A DNA stretch of 64,000 bases from Streblospio benedicti (taxonomy: Eukaryota; Annelida; Polychaeta; Spionida; Spionidae), in assembly GCA_019095985.1 (NCBI GenBank), contig CM032662.1, positions 38,000,435-38,064,434 on the forward strand. Direction: 5' to 3'. The first letter of the stretch is position 1; each line of letters opens with the position of its first letter. The notes under the pieces are model-generated. The model was given only the letters and a program-made list of their open reading frames with translations. It was not told the origin of the DNA and did not search any database. Below are positions 42,101 through 57,100 of the stretch, one piece after another. The position numbers and the translations under genes were made by a program.

Positions 42101-45100
42101 CTGATCAAACAGTTGGTTGATTGAATAACTTCAATTGTGAAGATGGTCATGTGTGTTTCTGTGCTAGTCTTTGAAAATGATCCAATGATTGCTACCTAAG
42201 ATTTGTCAGTGGTTGATTGATTCATTGACTGCATGATTGATAATCTGACTCAAAAGTAAGTGATATCACGCCATGGAACATGTTTGAAACAACATTATTA
42301 AACTAAAATTCATGATTAATGAGGATTCCCTTGCCTACTCGACTTGAATGATGTTTTGTGCATTTGTATGATACCAACATTGACGTACCTGAATGTTGTT
42401 TTGTGCGGTTCTGTGGAGCCGACGTTGACCCAGCTGGCGCGCTGAGCGTCGCGCTTCTCGACCAGGTAGCCAGTGATGGCGGCGCCACCGTCCCGGTCGG
42501 AAGGCTCCCACTGCAGCGATGCAGAGCTGGCGGAAACGTCGGTCACTTGCAGGTTCTTGGGCGCGGACGGCTTGTCTGTGGGGGCAGAGAATGGACATTT
42601 ATTAAGACAAAGAATGACATATTAAGACAAAGAATGGGCATTTATAGGACTGGTCACACATGGGACTGGTCTCAATAGAGGTGGTCTCTTAATAGAAGTC
42701 TCTTCATGAAAACAGGAGACCAGGGTTGTCTGTGGATGGCACAAAATGAGCATTTATAGTAAGATCTATAGAGAATGGGCATTTGTATAAAGACAGAGAA
42801 TTAAGACCATTAAGACCACACATGGACTGGTCTCCAGCGGTCTCAATAGAAAGGTGGTCTCTTTATGGAGGTCTCTTTGTGAAGATGGGAGACCAGGAAA
42901 AATGTATTTTACATAGAGGTGGTCCATTTGTGAATGTGGTTGTAATTCAAGGTTCATATGGGCATTAGTTTAAAACATGGCAATGAATGAAAACTTGAAC
43001 AAATGAGCATTCAACATATTAATATCGTACCTCTGACGTTGACATCGAAGCTAGCCGTATCCTTGCCCGCCTTGTTGGAAATCTTGATTCGGTACGATCC
43101 TGCGTCCTCGGACTTGGAGTCGCGGATTGTGAGTCTTGAGTGAGAGTCGTCTTCTTCGATAGATACTCTGCCTCCTGGACAGAGTGCAACTCCATTGGCC
43201 TCCCATTCCACCTGAAAAAAGTTTAGTTTTGTTAAGTTTATTTAATTTCAATTACATGTATTCCAGTGTTACAAGCATTCCATATAAGCTTATAGTTAAC
43301 AAGTTAACAATCCTTGTTAACAGGGAAAGATTGTTGACAATGATTGCAAACACGTTATAGACTAATATTCAACAACCACGTTTGCAGAGCTTATTTGTTG
43401 ACAGATCTGACAAATACAAAAAAGAAATAATATAGATGAATTCTTGTTCAAATACACTCAAAATTGTTCTAGATTTTTACTGAAGAAAACCAGCAAATAT
43501 TACCTTTGGAGCAGGAACACCAGTGAAGCTGACGTCGATATTGAGTGAGTTTCCACCCTTGATGTTGAATGGCTGTCTGTACGATTGGTCATACTCAAGT
43601 TTGGGTAGTTCTGAAAAGGATTTAACATGTTATAAAATAGAAACTTCTGTAAAATCAACCACTGAGCTCTCTCTCTCTTAACAAGCAGTCATGGTTCCAA
43701 TTGTTATGCTTTTATATACAGCATTCACAATGCAGATGTTAAAGTAAAGATTCTTTCTAGAAGCTATATAACTGTCCGATGACACTGATCTTTACAAACT
43801 TTCACATTTGTTGCTGCAGGATTTGAAAAATATAGCTCCAACAACATTTCAATAGAATTAAAACTAGATTTTCCCCCTATACAGTTATGACATGATTATA
43901 AAGAGAATGGTAAAGATCCTAACTACAGACAGTATAGCGCTGCTTACAATAGACCGTGAGAGCCAAGTGAGTTTACCACTGTATCAACATATCTGAAGAC
44001 AGGTTTTACAACCATAAGCTTCCATTTAATTACACTAAGAAGCCCTGACAAGACTCGAATTCGGTATGTCAATAGTGTGGTAGGAACTCGCTTGGTATAA
44101 AGAACAGAGAGACAGAGAGAGAACAATAGAATTGAATTGACAAGCAAGATTGAGAAAAAAAAACTCCTTAGAACAGACATTAAAGTTTATCCTTGAATGA
44201 GTTCAACGTTGGTAATTATGTAAATGAAAAAAAATTTAGACGTTAACGTTGCTTACTATAGACGGTGAGGGCTCCCACAGAGTCTACGAGGCCCAGCTTG
44301 CTGTACACCTCGCACCGGTAGGACCCAGAGTCCGTCACTTCAGTATCCTTGATCACCAGAGACGCCTTGTTGTCCCAGTACAGCATCTCATACTTGCGGC
44401 CGGGGTATACCTGTGGGGATAGAGGGTGTGCTCATGATCTGGGGTGAATTGTAAAGCGCTAACATGTCATACTTGAGGGTTCAACGACAATGTCAAATGT
44501 ACAATCTTACATTGCCAAGTATAAAAAAAAGGTTATTGATTTTTTTCTTGACATATACTTTTCCATATAAAAGCCACAACTGGCCCCCCAGGTTTATATA
44601 AAAACAGTATGAGTGATCAAGCAATGAAAACCGACAATGACTACATACCTGTTTGGCGTTCTTGTACCAGCGGATCTCGGCTGAGTCTGAGCCGAGTTTC
44701 ACGCAGCACTCTAGCGTGGCCACTTCCGGCGCGATAACGGTCTCGTCGGTCACTCCACTGATCAGCTTGGGAGGGTCGCCAACTACAACAATATGGACAA
44801 TAATTTACTCTCTCTATTTGATTGATAACTACTGTGTAGGATAGGAAAATATCTGGCTACCAACTTATACTTTACTCCCAATCCTCACTTCTAAAAACAA
44901 AAAAGAAAACAAAACAAAAAACAAAGAAAAGAAAACAACAAAAAATCAACAACCACAGTCTCCTCACTCAGTGATGGGTTCCTTCACCTCCACTGGCAAT
45001 ATCATAAAATACGCTAAATCAAAACATGTGAATACCAACTTATACTCAAATACTCGACCCCCCCCCAAAAAAAAAAAAAAAATAATAATAAACCCCAAAA

Positions 45101-48100
45101 AAAAACTCCAATAACACTAAAAACAAGAAAAAAAAAACAAACAACCACCCTCTCCCCACTCACCGACAGGTTCCTTGACCTCCACGGGCATGGCGCACTG
45201 AGTGAACTCCCCGGCGCCGGCGCGGTTGACGGCGGCCACACGGAACTCGTACATCGTGCCCTCCTTGAGGCCTGTCACCGTGAACTTACGGCCGGCGCCT
45301 ACGGGCTCTCCCTCGTTGGCCCACTCCCACTTGAAGCCGCCCTCCAGACGGTACTCGATACGGTAGTCTGCAACACAGATGAGACTGTCTCCTTGATATG
45401 GTGATTCCAATAACGGTAAAATGAATGCTCTCCTTTGGGTTGTAAATGGTGACCATCTTAGAATATGGTGGCCATCTTCAAAAATGGATTCCATTTTCAA
45501 AAAAGAGTGGCCATTTTGAAAAACTGCAGCCATTTTGAAATTTCAACTTGTTGCATGCAATGTTGTGGTCAAGTGGTAACGTATAAACAAAAGATTATAG
45601 TAGTGCATAGTATAGAAATATGTGTAATTGTAAACGGACCTGTGATCTCTGAGCCTCCGTCGCTGGCTGGGGGTTTCCATGTGAGAACCACGGAGCGCTT
45701 GTGAACCTCCACAACCTGCACAGACGTGGGGGCTCCGGGCTTGTCTGAAAACAGCGCAAACAAACTGTGAATGTCGATTTCATGTCAGTGATACACAAGG
45801 GAAAAAACTGCAAATTGTTGGGTAGATCTTTCGTAGTAGTTAAAATAGGAAATGGTGCTTCTTATTTTGGACTTTATCATGCATAGGCTTTCAAAAGTAA
45901 CACCATTTACTACAGTAGCCACTTCAGTTTAATCACTGCTGTTTCTTTAAATGTCATGAATGATCCTGCCAGATTTGACACAATTGCGAAAAAATCGGCA
46001 GCCATTTTGAATTTGTCTGCCATCTTGAATATCTGGTGTCAAAATCATAACTTGGACTCTATTTGAGTCCGTTACATGTACATAGGCATAAATCCGGTAA
46101 AAAAACCAATGAGCAAACTCACCAAATGGATCTTTGGCCATGACTGGCACTGACGGCTGACTCGGCTCTCCCGTTCCAACCTTGTTCTCGGCGGACACTC
46201 GGAACTCATACTCAGTCTCGGGGAACAAGTCCTTGACGTTGAAGTGAGTGTCTGTCACGGGCTCTCTGTAACCAACGAAATAAGGCATAAAGTAAAAGTC
46301 TAATAAGGGTTTCTAATAGGTGCATTAAAAGGTGAATGAAAAGTTGTAGCGCTGACTTCGGAAGGTTTGATTCAGAGATTTCTCTTGACTTTTGTCAGCT
46401 TCCGCCTACCGATCACCCATGCACACAGCTTTTTCACATTCAGCAATAACAGATTATGTGACAGTCTAATGTTACTATGGCTGTTGATCAAGACTGGCCA
46501 TCTTTAAAAATGGCGGCCATCTTTACATTCTTACATCATAAATTTGGCAAGTTTATGTGGTCTACAAGGTACGACGACCCCAAGCCATTGAATATATATT
46601 CACCCAGTGTTTATTGAACCCAGCTTGGGACCAGTGTTAAATTAATCTCAATTGAATGAAAGTTTTGAGCAGGTACCTGTTGATGAAGATCCCAGGTGGT
46701 CTTAATTGGAGGTTTTACTATTTTAGTATTCAATTTAAGCAGCACTAGCGCTCACGTTGATGGTACCCAGTGACCTGGGGTGCCACCGTGACCGGGTGCC
46801 ACCGCCTGTGGACGGGGCTGCCAGCTCAGACGCACGGAGTCCGACGCGATGTTGCTGTACGTCGGCACGGAGGGAGCGCCGGGGGTCGCTGTGGGGAAGT
46901 ATGAATGTCACGTGGGGAAGTAAAGTATGAATGAGATTGTGGGGCTCGCTGTGGAAACAATTTGCTGATCATAAATCATTACTGAAAGATTTAAAGTTTA
47001 TGAAGCTAGCAATAATGGTATGTAATGTGACTAGTGAAAAGTTGGGTCATAATAGTACCATTTACAGAATGTAAGGATGTCTAGCCTCCTGATGATAATA
47101 ATCACAACAATGGTACCAAAATATGATGACATATATTTCACTCATTTTCATGTGTGTTTTTTGGCATATCCCCTACTAATTGAGACAAAACTTGAGGCAA
47201 AAGACTATTTTCATAATACATGGATCTGTAGGGTGAGAATAGACAAAACAAAAGGTGCATAGACTTACAGAAGGGGCTCTTGGCGGTGATGCCCTGGGAC
47301 AGTTCGGCGGGGTCTCCCACGCCCACACTGTTCTCCGCAGACACTTGGAACACGTATGCGTTACCCTCAGTCAGTCGCGACACCTGGTGGTGGAATAAAG
47401 CATTATCATTAGTCTCCGTTAAGATGGCATTTTCGTAATAATCAAACAACATTCATTGAGATTTCGTTATTTCTGATTTCAACTATACTGTGGAGATTTT
47501 ATTGTTAGGTACTGGAACTACCGCATGAAAACTGAATGTCAATTTTTTTCAAATCCAATGAACTGTTTGCATGCACACTTTCACATATATGACTAACTTT
47601 GAAATTAAGTCCTATTACCAGACAACTGTTTAAAACTTTTGGTGTATAATGCAAAACAATAGAAATAGAGCATTCAAGATAAGTATTATGTGGATTTCTA
47701 AACATCATGTGCTATGATGCGTTGCTTACTAATCAAGAAAGCAGACGTGAAAAAGGTGGATAAAAGGCTCACCTTGAACTCCATGTTGGTGGTGGTGCCC
47801 ACGATGCTGTATGACAGGCGGTGCGGGTCGCGTTTCTCCACCTTGTAGCCGCGGATCTCACAGCCTCCGTCCGTGGCCGGAGCCTCCCAGCTCAGAGTCA
47901 CCGAACTCTCCGTCACAGAGGTCACCTGTACGGGAATGAAGGTAAATTTGAGGCTTTCTCTTATAATGTGAAATGCAGCGGTCAGCTTAGAAAATGGTGG
48001 GCATTTTGATCAAATGGCAGCCATTTTGAAAAATGGTGGCCATCTTGAAAAGTTGTGACCATCTTGAAAAATGAAAGATCCAGCGATGCACAAAAGCCAA

Positions 48101-51100
48101 ATGTGACCACCAGTGAAAATACATATCAATGTGGTATAAATGAAATGTGTATATTATTTTAGTTCTTTATTGCTTCTTCCCTATCCATGTTAGGTTGGCA
48201 TCTTACCTTGAGGTTCTGTGGGTGGCTGGGTCGTCCCTTGACCACCACATCAATGTTGAGGGTGGCTGAGCCATGGGTGTTCTCAAGCTTGACCGTATAG
48301 CGGCCAGCATCAGACAGCTGACAGTGACCGATACACAGCGACGTCATGTTCCTGAAATATAGAGTGGTCAGTGAGAATTGTCAACTGATGGGTCAGTTTG
48401 GGAATGGCAAAAAACTATGATGGTACAGATGATTGTGACCAATACATAGTCATATTCCTGCAACAAAGAGTTGTCAGTTTTATTGGTCAACTATAAGGCC
48501 ACTTTGGATATGTTCAACCATTTAGGTGTGTCTTTCTTTGCTACATATAATACATATTATAAATTATTAACTACTGTAACTTCCATATGTTCATTCATTC
48601 AATTATGTGGATCAGCATATCAATTAAGATTCTAAGACTAATGGCAGCCATCTTGACAAACAGCAGCCATCTTGGAAAATGACAGTTTTTAATGTATCAT
48701 CATTACCAAGAGAACAATACATTGATTTCGCTCCATAAGTACCTGATGGTGTCCTGTGTGAGCCTCCTGCTGAGCAGGATGGGTTTGTGGTCGTGGTCCC
48801 AGCTCACGTGCGGCTGGGGGTTTGCCTGGAAGGGCAGCTCCAGCACGATGGTGTCTCCCTCCTTCAGCACCAGGGTGTCTGAGTACTTCTCTGTGGTGAA
48901 CACAGGCGGCGCTGCAACACAAAATCACATTGTGTATGTGTCTTCAATGTAAAAAATATCTGGGTGTTCTAATTCTCCTTGGATGCTATAAACGTGACGG
49001 GCAAATTGCACACAGACGGGGCTCCTCTATCAAGAATAGTGGTACAGTTTAAATTTTTTTTCGCATTTATGGTGAATATTCATATTCAATGTGGGTCATT
49101 TTTTTAGAAATGTGGTTTTATCAGACTGACTTGTTTCTGATTACGATTTATTTACAGTATTTTTTGAATGGGAATCTTTTACCACAGAAGGTGAGTTTGC
49201 AACTTACCATAGAAGGTAAACTGACTTAACGCAAACATTGAATTTTTGACTTTCCACAGATGGTGAGTGACTTTCACTGATGGTGAGACTTACCACAGAT
49301 GGTGAGTGACTTACCACAGATGGTGAGACTTACCACAGATGGTGAGCTGTGCGGCGGAGCGGTTGTTCTTGGCCACGATTGTGTACTTGGCCTCGTCCTG
49401 TCCGTCCACGTCACGGATGATCAGTCTCTGCACACGACCCTCGCTCTCTATGTCAAACTTGGAGTCCTGCAAGAGATGAAAAAATTGTTTGCAGTCGACG
49501 TTGCTGTTGTAATGATGACAACACGTCAGAAAACACAGCCTATAACCTCTCAATGAGGGCCTGCTGTGACTATTGCCACTACAGTGACCATAGTACGGAC
49601 AATTTCCAAACAAACATCAGTAGTGAGACAGGTGTGCCATCGTCACTTAACTAATATTCATCACTATTTTGCTTTCGTGAGCTCCTTCAGTTGATAACAA
49701 ACAAGATGGCATAGCCACTCAAACGTGTCCCAAAATTCCTCTACAAAAAAAAATATTTAGAACTAGACTGTAGTGGCCCCATCAAATACAATCAAAATTT
49801 ACGCTCACCTTCCTGAGCGGCTCATCGTTCTTGTACCATGTGACTGGGACGAGCATGGAGGAAATCTCGCACTCAAACTCCACCTTGGTGGGCAGCTTGG
49901 TCACCTTGATGTCCTGCAACTCCCGCAGGAACTCAATCTTCTCCTCTGGAAAACGCAATCAGGATTATGTTATCTTGTAGAGGCAGTTTGATAGTTTCTG
50001 GATCCGTTATGTATATTAAAATACAAACATGTTATTTGTGATTCAGGAACTTACTTTTTAAGTATTTGCTACATTTTCAGGGAACATTTTCATTTGACTG
50101 GCAAGTGCGCAAGTTAATTGTGCATGTTCAGTGGCACAGCGTAACCAACCATGATGAAAAACTAGTACTCACCGTAATGCAGAGCCTCTGATGAAAGAGA
50201 CGGCTGTCCAAGACCCGCCTTGTTCTCCGCGGTTACTCGGAACTCATAGTCGCTGTCTGATTCGAGAGCAGTGAAGCGGTACATTGTGTCTGTGACCTTC
50301 ACACCCACGTTGGCGACCTTCCATGTGAAGTCGCCGCGGATCTTGTACTCGATTACGTAGTTCGTGATTTTGGATCTTCCATCGTCGCTGTATGAAGGAA
50401 AATAGCATAATTTTTAACCAGGTGTTCTGGAATACGTCATAGTTCATTCTAGCTGATGACACTTGTGCTTTTTTTTCAATTAGACTTAATATATATAAAA
50501 AAGGACCTTGTGTAATGGGAATTGTTCATTCTAAGGCAGTGTTTAAAAAAGCATATCCTCAAAAAACAAAAAGGATCAACCTGATATTTAATTGATAACA
50601 CTATGATTCTAACTTTTTGCAGAATAATTTCAAATAATTTCATACAAAATTTGCCTACTAAAGCAACCTAGAATAAAGCTTAAAATAAGTGAAAATTTAC
50701 ATAGTGAGGATGAACCAAACATCCATCTTGATTAATTTTACCCTTATATGTATATACTTTATTCTAAGCAACAATACTTTAACCACTAAAAGGTGGACAT
50801 TGTGACAAAATGGTAGCCATTTTGAAAAATGGTGGCCATCTTTAAAAAAGGGAACTCATCTTAAAATTTAATAAACTATAAATCCACAAACAAACATGAC
50901 TCACGTAGGTTTCATCCAGCGTATCTCTGCGGCTGCGCCGTCGAGACTGACGCTGGGTTTTCCGGGCTTCCCGGGGGTCGTGAAGGGGTCACGGGCGCGG
51001 AATGCGAGCGCCTCGGACGGGCGCCCGACGCCGGCCTCGTTCTCGGCCAGTACCTGGAACTCGTACTCTTCGTCCTCAACGAGGTCCTTGACGGTCAGCA

Positions 51101-54100
51101 TAGGGGAAGTGACCGGTGCGCGGGTCACACGCACCCACCTGCAATGGTGGTCAGTGAGTGGTCAGTAACAGTTACACAGCACTATCATAGCTGAACGAAA
51201 TGGGTAGTTCTTATCTGGAACTGCATCCAGTCCCTTTCTACACAAAGTAGCATACCAGTGAGCGGTCACTGAGTGGTCAATTTTAGTCAATAGCTTTTAT
51301 ACAGCACTATTAAAACAAAACCAACTCTCACCCAGTATTGTATAAAGTCTTCTTCTCCACAGCGTACCAGTGAGCAATCAGTGAATGGGCAATAAGCAGT
51401 CAGTGGTCAGAGAGCATATACAATTGTTCAATTCAAATCAATATCTGTCAAACAACAAAACCAACTCTCACCTAGCACTGTATCCAGTCCTCTTCTCCAC
51501 GAAGTACCCAGTGATGGGCGATCCTCCATCAAAGTCTGGTTTCTCCCACACGAGTGTGGCCTGGCTGGCGCTGAGGTCCTCTGTCTGTAGGTTCCTGGGG
51601 GCTCCGGGGAGCCGCGACGGGAGCTTGGCCACAACGGCCTCCTCCAGCTCACGGAACGCGCCCGTGCCGATCTTGTTCTCGGCAGCGACGCGGAACATGT
51701 ATTCTGTGCCCTCGAAGAGACGGGTCACCTGAACGATGGAAGGGACAATGTTTTATACATTACATACAAAACAAATTAAACCTTCAATCAATCAAATCCC
51801 AAAGATTTGGACAGGCCCTAATTATTCCTCAATTTGAGGCTGTGGCCTGGCTGCCTAGTTTACATCTCAACCTTCCCTCCAAGCCTTTTGGTCATTTGGA
51901 TCTATTTGATCGATACCTGCACTTGCTAAATCTATCTGTACAAATGTACCTTAGATCTGTTTTGGTCTTGCCTTCGCTTTCACTCCTCATGTCTCCTCAT
52001 GTTCAAAATTTCAAAATTACCTCAACATCTGAAACTACAGATCAGGGACAGCATTCTTACTTTGTACTTGAGTGAGTCTCCGCTGACGGAGCCCACGTTG
52101 GTCCAGCTGTTGCGGCTCGCCTCGCGCTTCTCGATCACGTAGCTGGTGATCGGGGACGCCGCCGAGTTCTCAGGCTCCTCCCACGCCAGGCTGATGTAGT
52201 CCTGCAAACACAACCGACAACATGGGGCATTAGTCCATAGCATAATAATGCTCAATTATGTGTATGTTGTACCTGGACATCGGCAGATCCAGGCTCGTGC
52301 CCCCCTCCACCCCAACCCCTCCTCTTTTCTACGAAAATATTTCATTTTCATGGTGTTTTTGTCATGTCGTCTATCAATCACAAGTTGAAACCTATGAGAT
52401 TCCTTAAGTGTCCCCCCCCCCCCCCCCACCCTCTTTTCCAAAAACCGGGATCTGCCAGTGTTAGTTTCAGACATCTCATCACATCAAAGCGTCAATCCCA
52501 TCTTATGAAGTCACAATTCAGAACCTCTAAACCACAGTCCAACCTTATTACTTAACATTTCAGAACCTTTAAGCCTCAGTCCCACCCACCTTGTACTGGT
52601 CGACAACGTGCAGGTTTCTCGGCGCGTCCGGCCGATCTTTCACCTCAACGTCGATGTGTGCTGAGTCGGAACCAATCTTGTTTTCGACCGTTACGGTGTA
52701 GCGGCCGGAATATTGCTTGTTGCTGTCCTGGATGGTGATGGTGCTGTGGTCGGCGTGTGTGTCGATGATGATGTCCGCCGATTGTGACAGGGGCTTGCCT
52801 GGAAATGCAGGGAATTTTTGGGTGATTGTGACAGAGGCCTAGGTAAATATGACATATATATATTAATGGTGAATATTGTTGAGTAATTGTGAAGGCCCTT
52901 GTCATATAATATATGAATGAATGAACCTCTTGATTAAGACTATCTAAGGGACTGGGCAAAACCAAAACAGAAAAGTGGTCTTTTTCTGTGGAGGTTTGCA
53001 AGTGTCTTTATGGTAGTCTCTTTATGAGAGCTCAGAAACATGAAAAACGGTCTTATTATAGAGGCTATCACTTTAAAAAGGTGGTCTTAATTGCAGATTT
53101 TACTGTAAATTATGATAGGTAATGTCTAGACAACATGTTGCTATTATTGTTTTTCCATGCAACAATGAAAACAAATGGAGAGAAAATAATAGCATTTCTC
53201 CGCTGTACTCACCGTCCAGGCTCCATGAGGCCTTGGGTGCGGGGAAGCCCGTGAAGTCAGCGGTCAGTATGACAGAGTGACCGCCCTTCACCTTGACCGT
53301 GGACTTGTACTGCGCGTCCAGTTCGATGACCGGTGCGGCGAGGACAGTCAGTGTGCCGGTCGTCTCCACACGCCCCAGCTTGTTGGCAGCCTCACATCTG
53401 GACAGAAGAGATCATGGGTTAGACAACTATTGCGTAGTAAAGTACTGGTTTCAAGTCTTGTAGCTCACATATAAATGTAAAAAGTACAGGACACATAGAT
53501 AAATACATAAAAATTAGCGTTTTTGATATATTGTTGGCTGATTCACACCCGAAAGAGATTACAAAAGTTTTAAGGACTTATTGGATGGTACTGGTTTTAG
53601 TTACTCTAGCTCAAAAACTCAGCAGTATTGGACAGTAAGACATCCATGGTGGTATATTACAGCTTATTTTAGGCTTTATTTTAGTCCAGGTCAGCAGCAA
53701 AGTGATGGGATCCATACTACCATTCTGTGCCACTGCAACGCATGCCTGGGCAAAGCTAGTACTACATAAACAAGTAGCCATGATCGTACCTGTATTTGGT
53801 GGCATCGGTCAGCTGGGTGCCGTCGATGGTGAGTTTGGCGACACCTCCGCTGAAGGTCATGTCGTGCTTGGCCGACGCGTACAGTTCCTTGTTGCCGTGG
53901 TACCAGGTGACCTTTGCTGCGGGGTCGCCGGCGTCAAACTTGCATTTCATCACGGCGGTGGCTGGAGCCGTCACGGTCTCGTCGTCCATCGGGGTCTGAA
54001 GCTTGGGCTTGGTGCCCACTGAAATGGTTGTGAGAGAGTGGTCAGTGTGTTGTCAGTGATGTTAATTGTCAAAATGTCGCTCTTCACTGGTGTTTTTAAC

Positions 54101-57100
54101 TGCCTGGGCTATAATCAGCTGGCATTGGGTGCCAGGTAGGCTCCATTTCATAGCCTTATTAAGAATGAGGCTTATTTACAACGTTACAACAAGAAAGAAG
54201 ACCAAGTACTGACTGAGCGGTTCTATGACCTTCAGCGGTTTAGAGTCATCTGACCACAATCAAATTGTCAAAATGGCTTTCTTCACTGGTAGTTTTAACT
54301 CGCACACTTTAAATATAGGTGGGTAACGATACTAACAAAGGATCAAGAATGAGCCTTATTTACATTACAACACGAAGAAGACCAAGTACATACCGAGTGG
54401 TTCTACGACCTTGAGTGGTTTGCTGTCATCTGACCACGGGCCCTGGCCGGCCTTGTTGACGGCCGCGACCCGGAACTCGTACACCGTGTCCTCAATCAGG
54501 GACTCGACCAGCAAGGTCAGCTTGTTCACCGGGCGGGAGGTCACTGACTTCCATGCCAGGCCGTCTGTGGGGACGAAATGATGTTAGTCTTAAAGTCTCC
54601 AGATGTTACGGACGTTACTTTATATAATGTCAGACCACGGCACATGGCCCCTTATGTTCTTTCCAAGCGTAACCTAGAAAACTAGCCAATCAGCATAAAG
54701 CTCTCACTAAATTGAGAAAATTTATATTACCTAATGAATTATTCATATTTTGACCTAATTGGGAAAATGTTACGGGCGAGTTGTGAGCAATAAAATGAGC
54801 CTTTGATATTCAGTGACGGATGTATGCTACATTATACAATTGTGAGGGTTAGCCATTCATTTTTGTTCACAAATTCCACACTAGGCCGTCTGTATGGAGG
54901 AGAATATGAGAATGTGCTCCATTGTGTCTGATGAATCCAATAACCATACTCCTTATTCACATCTTCCACTATAAATTTCTCAGCTTTGCATACATTCAAT
55001 CCACTAACTTTACAACCCCATGACCCATGCAGACCCATCACTGACCTTTGGTCTTGCACTCCACGAGGTATCCGTCCAGGGGGCAGCCTCCGTCGTGAGC
55101 GGGGCTCCACTCCAGGGAGACGGCGTCCTTGGCCGCGTTGCTGGGCATAGGGCGGCCGGGGGCTCCAGGCTTCTCTGTCAATGGGAATGGGACAGTTTTT
55201 AGTCTGGTTATGACCTCACAAGTATAGGCATACACTTGTATAATTTATATTAGTATACAAAGAGAACAAATACGAGTAAGAAAAAGTGTCTTTTATGCAT
55301 TAGTGACATGTTCACATTATTGAAACATCTTTCATAACAATGGGAGAAAGAGTTATAATTGCAAGTTGTCCCTATTAGTAGGTGACCCCAGTGGTCTAGA
55401 TTTACTCTACTCATGCACACAAACCCACAACATTTTATAATGAGTATCAGAGTATTGGTCAAGGACATATGAATTTAGTTGCAGCACAGGCATGCAATTA
55501 CATATATTTTTTAAAAATCTGTTATCCACAGCATTTCCTTTACTATGACCTATCTGTATTAGTATAATCACTTATTTGGCGTGTGTGTAAAGCTGATGCA
55601 GACACGACAGAGGAACAACCGGCCTGCACGAGATTTTACAACACTTCTCTAGCACATATACATCCTGGGACCACATATCAACATAAATGGTCAGCCTTTG
55701 CATGTGCTTCTTCAACATGCACTTTTCAAATCTCTATCTACCATTTGAAATTTGCATTGCTACTACAAACAGTTAAAAGTCTACTTTTCATGCAAGTCAC
55801 CATTTTCTTTTTACTGGTATGCTATTAAACTCAGATTTCGCTCAAGTTCTTTGGACTATTGATATATATTACAGAGCTCTAGATTGGAGATATACTAGGT
55901 AGTTGAGGTTGGGTTATGCACTCTGGGTGTACATGCACATGGGGTAAAAACTAGGCCAACAGACAGACTCAGTGAGTGTGTAACATATGTCCATCATGTT
56001 TGTCAGATCGGAATCCAAACATCATTGTCCGTCTTGTAGCTTATTATATATTAGGAAATCCAAAACATGCTTTGCTTATAGGCATACATGTACATTATAT
56101 AGGCTATGCATCGGGGGTTACAGAAACATTTTGGCCTGACCTAAGTGGAAGAGAATTTGTATTGTGTTCATAGCTCCATTCAAAATTCACAAATACAACA
56201 CTTAGAAGGAATGATGATCATCATAAGATCTAAAGAATACTGGACTGTAGATTTCATCTATCAAATTCATGCTGAAACTTCAGAGGAGGTAGTTGATATA
56301 ATCATAAGAGTCAACGTGAGTACATTGTGATGACTCTTTATATCTTGTATTCCTCATCATTGCTTTCTTCAAAGACGAAATGGATCAGGATGAAATGCAA
56401 GACCAGAAAACACACTATTTGGAGAACAATGGGATGGGAAATTGTGCTGTGTTCATCAGTACCAATAGGAACCACAAAGATGACACTTAGAAAGAAGGAA
56501 TGCTAGATTTCATCTATTCTATCTCAGGAAAATTCTAAGGAAGGGACACTGAGGGATCGAACTTCATGCTGAAACTTCAGAGGAGGTAGTTGATATAATC
56601 ATAAAAGTCAACGTGAGTACATTGTGTTGTCTTTTTATATCTAGGATTCCTCATCATTGTTCCCTTCACAGGAGGTTGGGGTGAGGGTGCAATGCTTGGA
56701 ATTAAAACACATCCTATGGAAAACAAGGTGATGGGAATTTGTCTTGTGTTGACAACTACCAATTGAAAGCACAATGAAAACTTTTAGATGGAGGGATCAT
56801 ACAGAAGTTAATATACTAGATTTCATCTATTCTATCTCAGGAAAATTCTAAGGAAGGGACACTGAGGGATCGAACTTCATGCTGAAACCTCAGAGGAGGT
56901 AGTTGATATAATCATAAGAGTCAACGTGAGTACATTGTGTTGACTTTTTATATCTTGGATTCCTCATCATTGTTCCCTTCACAGGAGGTTGGGGTGAGGG
57001 TGCAATGTTAGGATTGAAATGTACGTATTAAAAGGAATTCCAAAGTGGAGAATTTGCTAATCACTAAATATTTTGCTAACAATTAGTCACTTTGAATATC

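Noticed and set aside
45060-45160. Poly-A and poly-C runs as retroposon tails (also 16310, 38729 and 52412)
   Set aside because: No element body precedes them; they are simple-sequence runs, some inside MITE A copies.
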